Assembly: GCA_008933705.1 (NCBI GenBank)
Contig: WBUN01000002.1
Location: forward strand, 1-64,000
Direction: 5' to 3'
Source: Hyphomicrobiaceae bacterium
GTDB lineage: Bacteria > Pseudomonadota > Alphaproteobacteria > Rhizobiales > Hyphomicrobiaceae
Length of the DNA stretch: 64,000 bases
The notes beneath the pieces are model-generated. The model worked only from the letters and a program-made list of their open reading frames with translations. It ran no database searches and was not told the DNA's origin. A program made the position numbers and the translations under genes. This document shows, piece after piece, positions 27,113 through 35,329 of this stretch (position 1 is its first letter; each line of letters begins with the position of its first letter).

Positions 27113-28480
27113 ATGGCCCACGGTTTCGCTTTCCCGCCTCCGCGCGATGACTTCTATGACAAGTTCATCGTCGCCGGCGCCGTGTTCATGGCGTCCATCG
27201 AGGTCGCCTATTTCCTCCTCTCCAACACGCCGTCGCTCTACCTGCCGACGATAGAAGCGCCCGGCCAAACGGCGATCGGACGGGATTTCCTCAACATCTG
27301 GATGGGCGGCCGCTCGGCTTTGGCCAACGGGCCAGCTGCATGGTTCGACCTCCACACCTACAATCAGTTCCTGCGCGACTTCATGGGCCGGCCGGACCTG
27401 CACGATTACTACTGGTCCTACCCCCCGCACATCCTGCTCTTCATTTGGCCGTTCGGGCTCATGCCCTACCTCGCTGCCTTCGCCGTCTGGACCGGCCTCG
27501 GCCTTGTCCTGTTTCTTCTCGCGGCGCGCGTGGGGGGCGTGGAGCGCCGGCATCTGCTGTTCGCGGCTGTCGCGCCGGCGGTCGGCCTCAACATCTTCTT
27601 CGGTCAGAACGGATTCTTCACTGCCGCCCTCCTGATCGGAGGCCTCGCCAACCTCGACCGCCGGCCCCTTCTGGCCGGCGTGCTGTTCGGCATCCTCACC
27701 ATCAAGCCGCAGCTCGGGTTGCTTCTGCCGCTGATGCTCATCCTGACCGGACGCTGGCGGGTCATCCTGTGGGCCGCCATGACCGCCGCAGTTCTGGTGG
27801 CTGCAACGGGCTGCCTTTACGGCGTCGACATCTGGAGCGCCTACCTCAACCAGGTCGTGCCGCAGCAACGCTACCTGCAGGAGAACGGCAAAGGCGTGCT
27901 GTTCCTGGTGATCCCTTCGTTCTTCTACGCCGCACGGCTGGTCGGTCTGCCGCCGGATGCGGCGTGGGCCATCCAGGCTCTGGCCTCCATTGCTGGACTG
28001 GCGATCGTTGCCTGGACCTACGTGCGCCGCCGCGATCCCGTGCTGTCAGTCGCCGTTCTCGTGACGGCCGTATTTCTCGTCTCGCCCTATACGCTCAACT
28101 ACGACATGGTCGTGCTCGGCTGGGTGCTGGCCCTGCTGCGCCAGCGCGAAGACAACGAGCCGATCGACCACTACCTGCTGATAGCGGTGTGGACGCTGCC
28201 AGCGACGATGATGCTTGCCGGGCTCCTCCATATCCCGCTGGCGATCATCGTGCTGTCCGCGTTCACGGCGCGTCTGCTGAATCGGCTGGTAGGCGAGGAA
28301 GGGCGTGAGGACGCGTCACGTCGGGAAGGCACCACAGAACCGGATCGCGCGCTCAACTGGCGCCCAGCAACCGCCGTCGCGTCATCCGGTGATCAGATGT
28401 CTCTCGACGCCAGCGAGCGCGACCTCGCCGCTATCGCCAGGGCCAACGATTTTCCCTCGATCACAGAAATGCCGCGATAG
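27113..28480 (+). CDS. GT87-type (DUF2029) membrane glycosyltransferase
   Basis: This 455-residue protein has about ten membrane helices and the early periplasmic segment IGRDFLNIWMGGRSAL...FYDLHTYNQF-type (here WFDLHTYNQF), followed by DYYWSYPPH, IFFGQNGFF and ILTIKPQLGLLLPL. These are hallmarks of the DUF2029/GT87 polyprenyl-phosphate sugar transferases. The acidic residue in GRDF is the likely catalytic base. The sugar and acceptor are unknown. The C-terminal tail of about 70 residues is polar and unusual. The start MAHGFAF is preferred over an upstream one at 27032 because the extension is Arg-rich. Convergent with the radical SAM gene, nine bases apart. Confidence 0.78.
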   Translation: MAHGFAFPPPRDDFYDKFIVAGAVFMASIEVAYFLLSNTPSLYLPTIEAPGQTAIGRDFLNIWMGGRSALANGPAAWFDLHTYNQFLRDFMGRPDLHDYYWSYPPHILLFIWPFGLMPYLAAFAVWTGLGLVLFLLAARVGGVERRHLLFAAVAPAVGLNIFFGQNGFFTAALLIGGLANLDRRPLLAGVLFGILTIKPQLGLLLPLMLILTGRWRVILWAAMTAAVLVAATGCLYGVDIWSAYLNQVVPQQRYLQENGKGVLFLVIPSFFYAARLVGLPPDAAWAIQALASIAGLAIVAWTYVRRRDPVLSVAVLVTAVFLVSPYTLNYDMVVLGWVLALLRQREDNEPIDHYLLIAVWTLPATMMLAGLLHIPLAIIVLSAFTARLLNRLVGEEGREDASRREGTTEPDRALNWRPATAVASSGDQMSLDASERDLAAIARANDFPSITEMPR

Positions 28481-28489
28481 GACCGCCAT

Positions 28490-29482
28490 TCAGCGCGCCG
28501 AGCAGCTGCCACCGCCCAGCACGCAGAACTTCGCGCAATGCGGGTGGCACAGCTTGACGGAGCCGGTGCTGAACATGCCGCCGTCCGCCCGCTCGGCATC
28601 CGCAAGCGTCGCGCCCATGTCGAACACCGCGTCGTAGGGGATCAACGTGCACGGCACCACGGTCGGCCGCTCCGCACCCTGACGCTTGATCACCATGCGG
28701 CTGGTGGCGCACATCATGTCGCCGGGGCTCTTGTTGAGCATGGCCCAGCAGCGGGTCGTGATCTCCGGCACGTCGTGCTTGCCGTCCATCTCCGGCAGGA
28801 GCACGAGCTCGCCGGGATCGGCCGGGTCGATCGGCCAGCCCCTCTCGGCGATGAGTCGGCCGTAGCCCGCCCGCGTCTCCTCATCGCTCTCGTTCCAGCA
28901 GCTCCGCCCGGCAATTGCGACCTTGAAGCCATTGCGGGCGAGCCAGTCGAGACCGGCTATCGTCTTGGCCCAGGTGCGAAGACCACGTTCGGCCTCATGC
29001 AGCCTGGGTGTGTAGTGATCGAGGCTGACGCGCAGCGTGAGGCAGGCGCCGTAACGCTGGTTGAGGTCGATCAGGCCGCGCTGCGCCTTGGCGCGCTGCA
29101 TGGGCTGCATGGCGTTGGTCAGCACGAGCACCTCAAAGCCGCGTTCGAGCGCATCCTCCAGCAGGCTCAGCATGTGCGGGTTCATGAACGGCTCGCCGCC
29201 CGTGAAGGCAATCTCCCTGGTGCCCAGGTCACCCGCTGCGATCTCGTCATAGAAGGCGGCCGCCTCGGCCGGCGCAATATAGACGAGCCGATCGTTGCTC
29301 GGGCTCGATTCGATGTAGCAGTTCTGGCAGGTGATGTTGCAGAGTGTGCCGGTGTTGATCCACAGCGTCTCCAGCCGACTCAGCGATACGGATGCCCGCG
29401 GCTCGCGCGTTGCGGTCCAGTCCGGATGCTCGAATTTCTGCGGTGGCGGCAGCGTTTCCGGCCAGCTGACGTCAAAATCCAT
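28490..29482 (-). CDS. radical SAM protein
   Basis: The 330-residue enzyme carries the [4Fe-4S]/SAM motif CNITCQNC near residues 46-53 (Cx3Cx2C), followed by FTGGEPFMNPH, the glycine-rich SAM-binding block. The C-terminus is cysteine-rich (LCHPHCAKFCVLGGGSCS) and could bind a further cluster, as in twitch or SPASM-like enzymes. Unlike peptide-modifying members, there is no small precursor gene nearby. Substrate unknown. The start MDFDVSWPE at 29482 follows acggga; a longer start at 29578 would add an Arg-rich stretch. Confidence 0.85.
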   Translation of the reverse strand: MDFDVSWPETLPPPQKFEHPDWTATREPRASVSLSRLETLWINTGTLCNITCQNCYIESSPSNDRLVYIAPAEAAAFYDEIAAGDLGTREIAFTGGEPFMNPHMLSLLEDALERGFEVLVLTNAMQPMQRAKAQRGLIDLNQRYGACLTLRVSLDHYTPRLHEAERGLRTWAKTIAGLDWLARNGFKVAIAGRSCWNESDEETRAGYGRLIAERGWPIDPADPGELVLLPEMDGKHDVPEITTRCWAMLNKSPGDMMCATSRMVIKRQGAERPTVVPCTLIPYDAVFDMGATLADAERADGGMFSTGSVKLCHPHCAKFCVLGGGSCSAR

Positions 29483-29611
29483 TAATTCCCGTCCCCTGTT
29501 CCTCGATGATTGGGCGCGTAACCTAGCAGACAAGCCGCCGCCAACGCATTCACGTCTGCGCAAGCGGATCGTGATCAACCCAATCCCCGCAAGGCGCCGC
29601 TTCTGCCCCGA

Positions 29612-30292
29612 TCAGGAGACGGGCCCCGGCGAGCTGGCCTCGCGCTCTTGCTGCGCAAGAAGCTCCACGACCTCCTCATCGCTCATCTGATGGAAGTCGA
29701 TGTAGTGGGTGCCGATGGCAAAGAACGGCTCAGGCATCGTGAGGCAGACGACCTCGTCAACCTCCTTGCGAAGCTCCTGGACGGTATCGGCCGGGGCCAC
29801 CGGCACAGCAAGTATGAGCATCTTCGGCTGCTTCTTCCTGAGGCCCCTGACCGCAGCTCGGATGCTGGCGCCGGTCGCAATCCCGTCATCCACGAGGATG
29901 AGGGTCCGGCCCTCAAGCGGCACGCGCGCCCGATCCTTCAGATAGGCCTTGCGCCGCCGCTCGATCTCCTCGAGTTCGCGCTTCGCCGCCGCCTCGATCT
30001 CATCCCGGGTGACGCCGGCAAGCGCCATGACGTCGGCGTTGGTAACAATCTGCGGACTGTCCCCATCGACGACCGCGGCGGCGGCAAGCTCCGGCTGAAA
30101 CGGCACGCCGATCTTGCGGACCAGCACGATGTCGAGCGGCGCCTTGAGAACGCGCGCGATCTCAGCCGCAACGGGAACGCCGCCGCGCGGCAATGCCAGC
30201 ACCACCGGATCAGCGAGCTTCCTCTTCGCCAGCACCCGGGCAAGGGCGCGGCCGGCAGCGCGGCGATCAGCGAATGGCCTCAGGAATCTCAT
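29612..30292 (-). CDS. phosphoribosyltransferase family protein
   Basis: This 226-residue protein has a PRTase fold: VVLALPRGGVPVAAEIA (residues about 30-46) and the PRPP-binding loop TLILVDDGIATGAS (about 128-141). The inserted helix-rich region RELEEIERRRKAYLKD is typical of the ComF-distant 'phosphoribosyltransferase' found next to stress genes in proteobacteria. The base or acceptor is unknown and the activity may be hydrolytic or regulatory. It stands alone between the radical SAM gene and a divergent membrane protein gene. Confidence 0.85.
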   Translation of the reverse strand: MRFLRPFADRRAAGRALARVLAKRKLADPVVLALPRGGVPVAAEIARVLKAPLDIVLVRKIGVPFQPELAAAAVVDGDSPQIVTNADVMALAGVTRDEIEAAAKRELEEIERRRKAYLKDRARVPLEGRTLILVDDGIATGASIRAAVRGLRKKQPKMLILAVPVAPADTVQELRKEVDEVVCLTMPEPFFAIGTHYIDFHQMSDEEVVELLAQQEREASSPGPVS

Positions 30293-30512
30293 CTTGCGAG
30301 TGGTCAGAAAACCGCGGGGGCTCGACAGCCCGGCCCGCTGTTTGAACAGTCCACCTCATAAAATGGCTTCGCCTTGACGCCTGTCAATGCCGGGCGCGTG
30401 GCGTACCCCTCTCGGCCCGGCCCGTGTTCCCGCCGGAACTGTGGACACGGCCCGCATCGGATCAACTGCAACGCGCCAGGTCGCCCGACCCAACCCCGCG
30501 GAGGATTGCACC

Positions 30513-31067
30513 ATGAGCTTGCAGGACGCGCTTACGGCCCCCCTCTTCAAACGCGAGAATGATGGCCGGACCATAGTGTTTCCGATGGGCGTCTGGGGCG
30601 GTGGCTACGTCCTCCCCGACGACGCCACGGAAGAGCGCATGCGCCGAATACTGATGTGGCTGATGGTCAGCTCCGGCCTGATCGGCGGGATCGGCTCGCA
30701 GGTCCTGGCACGGCTGTTCGGTTCGCCTGCGAGCTGGGATCTTGTCGCATGGGCCGTCGCTGCCGGAGCCCTCGCCGTCGTGGGGATCGGCTACTGGCTG
30801 TTGGCGGCACGGCTGGTGCGCGGCCTTGCGCCCACCTCGGACAGGCTCAGCCTAGTTGAGGCCCTCAAGAAGCAGGCGGAAGCCATGCCCGGCTGGTATC
30901 TCCGGCTGGCGGTCATTGGCGCACTGCTCATGTTGGCCGGCTCCGCCTACTGGGCGATGGCCGGTGCTACGATCTCGAATCGGCTGCTCGGCATCGGCGG
31001 CATCGCTCTGTTTGGCGTCGTCACGCTGCAGGCGGTCTACGGCCTCGCCAGACGCGCCAAGATGTAG
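30513..31067 (+). CDS. membrane protein of unknown function, four helices
   Basis: The 184-residue protein has an amphipathic N-terminus and two pairs of membrane helices: LMWLMVSSGLIGGIGSQVLA and VAWAVAAGALAVVGIGYWLL, then LRLAVIGALLMLAGSAYWAM and LLGIGGIALFGVVTLQAVY. I do not recognise the family. The start is fixed by a gcggagga site eight bases ahead of the ATG at 30513. A perfect hairpin (31075-31103) follows directly. Confidence 0.65.
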   Translation: MSLQDALTAPLFKRENDGRTIVFPMGVWGGGYVLPDDATEERMRRILMWLMVSSGLIGGIGSQVLARLFGSPASWDLVAWAVAAGALAVVGIGYWLLAARLVRGLAPTSDRLSLVEALKKQAEAMPGWYLRLAVIGALLMLAGSAYWAMAGATISNRLLGIGGIALFGVVTLQAVYGLARRAKM

Positions 31068-31074
31068 GCCCATC

Positions 31075-31103
31075 TCCAGCGGCTCGGCAGCTGAGCCGCT
31101 GGA
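31075..31103. terminator. bidirectional hairpin terminator
   Basis: A perfect 11-base stem (tccagcggctc, 31075-31085, pairing with gagccgctgga, 31093-31103) encloses a 7-base loop. It lies eight bases after the stop of the rightward membrane-protein gene and 14 bases after the stop of the leftward CWC gene. A ctttcc stretch follows on the right; there is no long T run, so it may act as a pause/protective hairpin as well as a terminator. Position between converging genes supports the call. Confidence 0.75.
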
Positions 31104-31117
31104 CTTTCCAGCCTGCA

Positions 31118-31351
31118 TCACTCGAGCCCGGCCTCCCGCGCGGCCATCCGCTCTCCGATGAGCCGTTCCAGGCAGGGACGGCAATAGCAGCGCGCCTCAG
31201 CTTCCTGCGCGGGCACCTGCAGCGCGTGCGGGAAAGCGACGCACCAGCATGTCGCCTGCCCCTTCGCCATCCCGCATTCGGCTGGCGCGCCACAGCCGGG
31301 ACACGTGCCAGCACGTCTGCTGTCTTCCTTGTGCATCTCGGCCTCGGCCAT
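31118..31351 (-). CDS. small cysteine-rich CWC family protein
   Basis: This protein of about 77 residues has the CWC pattern: CPGCGAPAECGMAKGQATCWC, then CYCRPCL about 20 residues later (first motif given in part: CPGC, AEC, CWC, CYCRPC). The eight cysteines probably bind zinc. Function unknown; such genes are common in proteobacteria. The start is uncertain: codons at 31351, 31336 and 31393 are in frame, none with a strong ribosome site. It is the last gene of the leftward IclR-to-CWC series, 75 bases below the NTF2 gene. Confidence 0.75.
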   Translation of the reverse strand: MAEAEMHKEDSRRAGTCPGCGAPAECGMAKGQATCWCVAFPHALQVPAQEAEARCYCRPCLERLIGERMAAREAGLE

Positions 31352-31425
31352 ACATTCCAGGAGATCGTTATCACGAACGACGTCCACGAGCATCACCTGG
31401 CACCGACTAGGCGGCTCGGGCCGGC

Positions 31426-31803
31426 CTATGTGCGTTGCTTGCGGAAGGAATTCTTCACCGCAATCCTGCCGTCGCGGAACGTGAAGATGTCGCAACCGTC
31501 CACCTCGACCCGCTGGCCGTCAGCCCGCGTGCCGGTGAAAGTCCACTCAGACACACCGCGGTCACCACTGACGAAATGGCGGGCATCGTTCCAGCGCGCG
31601 TCAGGAAATGTCTGCCAGGCCAGGACATAGCCGCGGCGCACCGCCTCTCTGCCGACGAACCGCGTGCCGCACGCCTCGGCACCGGCCGAGGATTCGAACA
31701 CGCAATCATCGGTCATGAACGACATAAGGGCGTTGATATCATGCCGGTTCCAGGCGTCGGCGAACGCTTGCAGGGTCTGGACAGTGACAGCAGCACGCTT
31801 CAT
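31426..31803 (-). CDS. nuclear transport factor 2 (SnoaL-like) family protein
   Basis: The 125-residue protein has the NTF2-like cone fold pattern: LQAFADAWNRHDINALMSFMTDDCVFESSAG in its first 45 residues (shown in part: FADAWNRHD, TDDCVFE), GREAVRRGYVLAWQTFPDARW and DGCDIFTFRDGRIAVKNSF at the end. SnoaL-like members are isomerases, hydrolases or simple binding proteins, mostly of unknown substrate. Its start overlaps the stop of the ABC permease by four bases (ATGA), so it is translated with the transporter and may act on the imported compound. Confidence 0.85.
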   Translation of the reverse strand: MKRAAVTVQTLQAFADAWNRHDINALMSFMTDDCVFESSAGAEACGTRFVGREAVRRGYVLAWQTFPDARWNDARHFVSGDRGVSEWTFTGTRADGQRVEVDGCDIFTFRDGRIAVKNSFRKQRT

Positions 31804-32672
31804 GTCTGCATTCCCCAGCGGCGGACGGTCAGCTGCTCGATCTTGCGGAATATGATGCCTTCAATCAAGAGACCGATCACGGTCACCATGAACAAGCCGG
31901 CGAAAACATTGGCGATCTCGAGCATGTTCTTGTTCTCGTAGATGTACCAGCCCAAGCCAGCCGAACCGGACGACGACACGCCGAACACCAGCTCGGCGGC
32001 CACCAACGTGCGCCAGGCGAATGCCCAGCCCAGCTTCATGCCGGTCAGGATATGGGGGAATGCCGCCGGAATAAGGATCTTCGCGATGAACCCAAGGCCG
32101 CCGAGCCCGACGGTATGACCGACCATGCGCAAGGTCGGCGAGACGGCACGGAAGCCCGCGTAAGTGTTGAGGGCAACCGGCCAAAGAACCGAGTGAACCA
32201 GCACGAAGACGTAGCTGCCCGTGCCGAGGCCGAACCAGATGAGAGCAAGCGGTAACAAGGCTATGGCCGGCAGCGGCGTGAGGATCGCCGTCAAGAGCTC
32301 GAGAAGATCCCGGCCGGGCGTGGTGGCGATAGCAAGCGATGTAAGTGCCGCCGCCAGCACAACACCGACGGCGTAACCCATCAGAAGCACCTGCAGCGAA
32401 CTCAGTGCCCGCGCGAGCAGCGGACCGCCGAGCAGCTGATCAACGTATGCGCCCACCGTCTCCAGGAACGTCGGTACGATCAGCGGATTGCCAAGGCGCC
32501 ACGCGTAGAATTGCCACGTTGTCGCCAGGATGACGACGACGACCGCCTTGCGCAGGAAGCCGCTTCCGTAGAGGCGCTGCCAGAGCGTCAGCGGCTTGGC
32601 AACGACACCGAACCCCTCGGTCTGCACCTCGTAGACGACATCCGCCCTGTATGCTGAGACGGCATCAGTCAT
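31800..32672 (-). CDS. ABC transporter permease, NitT/TauT type
   Basis: This 290-residue permease has about six membrane helices and a binding-protein-dependent transport domain (from about residue 80: LQVLLMGYAVGVVLAAALTSLAIA). The ATPase-contact loop appears near KILIPAAFPHILTGMKLGWAFAWRTLVAAEL. The NitT/TauT class carries nitrate, sulfonates, taurine, pyrimidines and similar anions. The start MTDAVSAYR at 32672 overlaps the ATPase gene end by eight bases; a longer start at 32762 would overlap it by almost 100 and is rejected. Confidence 0.9.
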   Translation of the reverse strand: MTDAVSAYRADVVYEVQTEGFGVVAKPLTLWQRLYGSGFLRKAVVVVILATTWQFYAWRLGNPLIVPTFLETVGAYVDQLLGGPLLARALSSLQVLLMGYAVGVVLAAALTSLAIATTPGRDLLELLTAILTPLPAIALLPLALIWFGLGTGSYVFVLVHSVLWPVALNTYAGFRAVSPTLRMVGHTVGLGGLGFIAKILIPAAFPHILTGMKLGWAFAWRTLVAAELVFGVSSSGSAGLGWYIYENKNMLEIANVFAGLFMVTVIGLLIEGIIFRKIEQLTVRRWGMQT

Positions 32673-33516
32673 GGCCTTGCCCCCTGGGGCGCTCGTCGGC
32701 GAAGAGGAGAGATTCGATCTGCTTCTGCAGGCGCGCAGACCCTTCCGGATCGGACCGGCCACGGCTGGTGAGCTCGGCCCTCACCTGCCCGGGGTGCGGC
32801 GAGAGAACAAGGATGCGGTTGCCGACGTGCACGGCTTCGGCGATCGAATGGGTCACGAACAACATGGTGAAACGGGTATCCTGCCAGAGCTGAAGCAGCT
32901 CCTCCTGCATCTTCTGCCGCGTCAGTGCATCGAGCGCGGCAAACGGCTCGTCCATAAGCAGGATTGCAGGCCCCAGGGCCATACCGCGTGCGATGGCCAC
33001 GCGCTGCTTCATGCCGCCCGACAGCGTATGTGGGTAGCTGTCCGCGAACTTGGTGAGGTTGACCTTGGCGATGTAGTCCATCGCCCGCTCCGCGGCAGCC
33101 CTGCCCTTGTAGCGACCGCTTGAGGTCAGGGCGAACGTGACATTCTCCTTCACCGTCTTCCACGGCAGCAACTGATCGAACTCCTGGAAGACCATCATGC
33201 GGTCGGGACCGGGTCTTGTGATCAGCTTGCCGTCGAGGCGTATCACCCCTTCGATCGGGCGGATGTGACCTCCGATCGCCTTGAGCAGAGTGGACTTGCC
33301 GCACCCAGAGGGTCCGACAATGACGAAGCGGTCGGATTGGAGGACGTTGAAGCTGACGCGATAGGTCGCCGTGATCAGGTGCTCCTTGGTCTTGTACTGC
33401 AGCGTGACGCCCTCTGCGCTCAGGAGCGGCAGCCCACCCCCCGCCTTGCGCGTCTCAATATCTTTCATGACCTCCATCAGCATGCTCATCCCCTGCACCA
33501 TGCCTCGGGCGCCCAC
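32665..33516 (-). CDS. ABC transporter ATP-binding protein, NitT/TauT type
   Basis: The 283-residue ATPase has Walker A GPSGCGKST (near residue 68), the Q loop in MVFQEFDQLLPW, signature LSGGMKQR (near 165), Walker B ILLMDEPFAALD and the switch histidine in FVTHSIAEAV. Together with the permease below and the binding protein above (four bases apart) it forms a complete importer. The Q-loop neighbourhood QEFDQLLPWKTV is typical of sulfonate/nitrate-type importers. Several ATGs lie in the first 20 codons, so the exact start is open. Confidence 0.93.
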   Translation of the reverse strand: MGARGMVQGMSMLMEVMKDIETRKAGGGLPLLSAEGVTLQYKTKEHLITATYRVSFNVLQSDRFVIVGPSGCGKSTLLKAIGGHIRPIEGVIRLDGKLITRPGPDRMMVFQEFDQLLPWKTVKENVTFALTSSGRYKGRAAAERAMDYIAKVNLTKFADSYPHTLSGGMKQRVAIARGMALGPAILLMDEPFAALDALTRQKMQEELLQLWQDTRFTMLFVTHSIAEAVHVGNRILVLSPHPGQVRAELTSRGRSDPEGSARLQKQIESLLFADERPRGQGHD

Positions 33517-33520
33517 CCGC

Positions 33521-34537
33521 TCAGCTACCCGGCAGGTCGTGAACCTCAGGGAAGAAGAGCTCCTTCCATGAGGCCGGCTTCACCTTGATGAGGCCCGTCT
33601 TGTGGATGAACTCTGTCACCTTGGCCACGGCCTGGGGCGTCAGGCTCGACTGCACGCGGGGGTCCTCGATGATCTTGGTGAGGACGTCGACGCTCACGGG
33701 CTCAGGTGAAATCTTGAGGTACATCTCCGCCGCCCGGCGCTTGTCCTTGTTGACAAGATCCGTCGCCTCCCTGAAGGCCGCCAGGAATGCCGCGTGGGTC
33801 CTGGGATTGGCCTCGCGAAACTTCGCGGTCGTGTAGATCAGGTTGAGGTTGTGCGGTCCGCCGAGCACGTCATACGAGGTGAAGAGGGTACGAATGCCCG
33901 GCTTGGCAAGCTGCATGTCAGCGAACGGGGACGTGGCCATTGCGCTGGTAATCTCGCTCTTGCCGGACGTCAGCGCGACATAGGCGTCGTTTCCGGCCAT
34001 CGCCACCGTATTCATATCAAGCCGGCCGGACTGCCCATCGCCCCATTCCTTCGCGGCAGCCATCTGCAGAATGATGGCCTGGATGGAGACCTTCACGGCC
34101 GGCACCGCGATGCGATCCTTGTCGGTCAAGTCACGGATCGTCTTGATGTCGGGGTTGCGGGTGTTGAAGAAGATCGGGATCGAGTTGAGGCCGCAGACCG
34201 CCTTGACCTCAGACGGCGTGCCCCTCGTCTTCGACCAGATGACGGCCAGGGGAACGATGCCCGCTGCCGCGTAGTCGAGGTTGCCGGCCAGGATGGCATC
34301 ATTGACTGTGGCGCCGCCGACCAGCCGAGTCCAGCTCACCTTGGTCGCGGGCAAGCCTGCGGCCGCCAGGTGCTTCTCAAAGAGCTTCTCGTGTTCCATC
34401 ACCACGAGCGTCAGCGACGCAAGGCCCGCCTGCTTCATGAGGCGCACCTCGCCCGTTTCCGCTCGGGCGACCAGCGGCAGCGCAATCGCAAGCAGCGCAA
34501 GTGCAACCTGCCGCGTGCAGCACTTCAATCTCCGCAT
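33521..34537 (-). CDS. ABC transporter substrate-binding protein, NitT/TauT-like
   Basis: This 338-residue protein begins with a signal peptide (MRRLKCCTRQVALALLAIALP, cleavage after ARA) and continues as a two-lobed binding protein (VRLMKQAGLASLTLVVMEHEKLFEKHL..., NDAILAGNLDYAAAGIVPL). This is the NMT1/TauT-like fold. It probably captures a small organic anion in the periplasm. The start at 34537 follows aggtggga; two in-frame ATGs at 34561 and 34573 would extend the signal peptide. It lies between DUF1028 (53 bases) and the ATPase (four bases). Confidence 0.85.
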   Translation of the reverse strand: MRRLKCCTRQVALALLAIALPLVARAETGEVRLMKQAGLASLTLVVMEHEKLFEKHLAAAGLPATKVSWTRLVGGATVNDAILAGNLDYAAAGIVPLAVIWSKTRGTPSEVKAVCGLNSIPIFFNTRNPDIKTIRDLTDKDRIAVPAVKVSIQAIILQMAAAKEWGDGQSGRLDMNTVAMAGNDAYVALTSGKSEITSAMATSPFADMQLAKPGIRTLFTSYDVLGGPHNLNLIYTTAKFREANPRTHAAFLAAFREATDLVNKDKRRAAEMYLKISPEPVSVDVLTKIIEDPRVQSSLTPQAVAKVTEFIHKTGLIKVKPASWKELFFPEVHDLPGS

Positions 34538-34590
34538 TGTGTTGTCCCACCTGCGCAGCATCGATGCCTCCATGATTTTCGGGGTGTCGG

Positions 34591-35292
34591 TCAAAACGGG
34601 TTGAGCGGCAATCCCTGCTCGCGCAGCCACTGCTTGTAACGGGGCACGGACGAGGGGTCGGTCGTACGCTGGATGTAGTAGGGAATCAGGGGCCGGTACC
34701 AATCGAGGATCTTGCGCAGCTCGCCCACGGGCTCGGGGTGCATATCCACACGCAGATCGACAATGGGATAGGTCTTCGTGTGAAAGACGTGGATGACGGC
34801 AGAGGTTTGTCCGTCCGGTTGCCCGCCCGCATCGCGGCCCGCCTCTATGCCGCGCATGAGCCGCTCCTCGAGTTCCTCGGCTGCTGCACCCTCGAACGCC
34901 TTGGCCATGGCTTCCACGACTTTGGCACCCACGAGCACGTTGCCGGTGGCGGCATAGTTGCCGCCGTGCACATGGCCGGCCCACGGCACCGCCTTGCTTC
35001 CCGTATGGCAAGCGATATCGCCGTCCGGCCGAACGACGGCGATCTGGCGCCATTCCTCGAAGCGATCGCTCTCGCAGATCTCCGTGACGATCTTGCGCGC
35101 ACCGTAGCCGAGCTTCAGCAGACGCTCGATAAGGTCCGCGACCGGAGCGCTACCGTAGGCCTGAATGGTGAAGGCGCCGATGCCCGGCAGAGCCCGCGCG
35201 GTGCGCCGCCCGCCGATTGCGCCCGTGCTCGTGGTTTGCGCAAAGCCGACCTTTCCCGTCCGCTCGCACGTTCCCAGAATGATGAATGTCAC
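34591..35292 (-). CDS. DUF1028 family protein (putative Ntn-hydrolase-like)
   Basis: The 233-residue protein matches DUF1028: TFIILGTCERTGKVGFAQTT at the start, ARALPGIGAFTIQAYG, HTGSKAVPWAGHVHGGNYAATGNVLVG and DLRVDMHPEPVGELRKI (given in parts). DUF1028 has an Ntn-hydrolase-like fold and is often found with peptide or amide catabolic genes; its reaction is not established. Here it lies 37 bases after the IclR gene and upstream of the ABC importer on the same strand, so it may act on the imported compound. Confidence 0.85.
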   Translation of the reverse strand: MTFIILGTCERTGKVGFAQTTSTGAIGGRRTARALPGIGAFTIQAYGSAPVADLIERLLKLGYGARKIVTEICESDRFEEWRQIAVVRPDGDIACHTGSKAVPWAGHVHGGNYAATGNVLVGAKVVEAMAKAFEGAAAEELEERLMRGIEAGRDAGGQPDGQTSAVIHVFHTKTYPIVDLRVDMHPEPVGELRKILDWYRPLIPYYIQRTTDPSSVPRYKQWLREQGLPLNPF

Positions 35293-35329
35293 TGTGGTCT
35301 CCTTCCCACCGGCGCCATTGACCGAAGCG

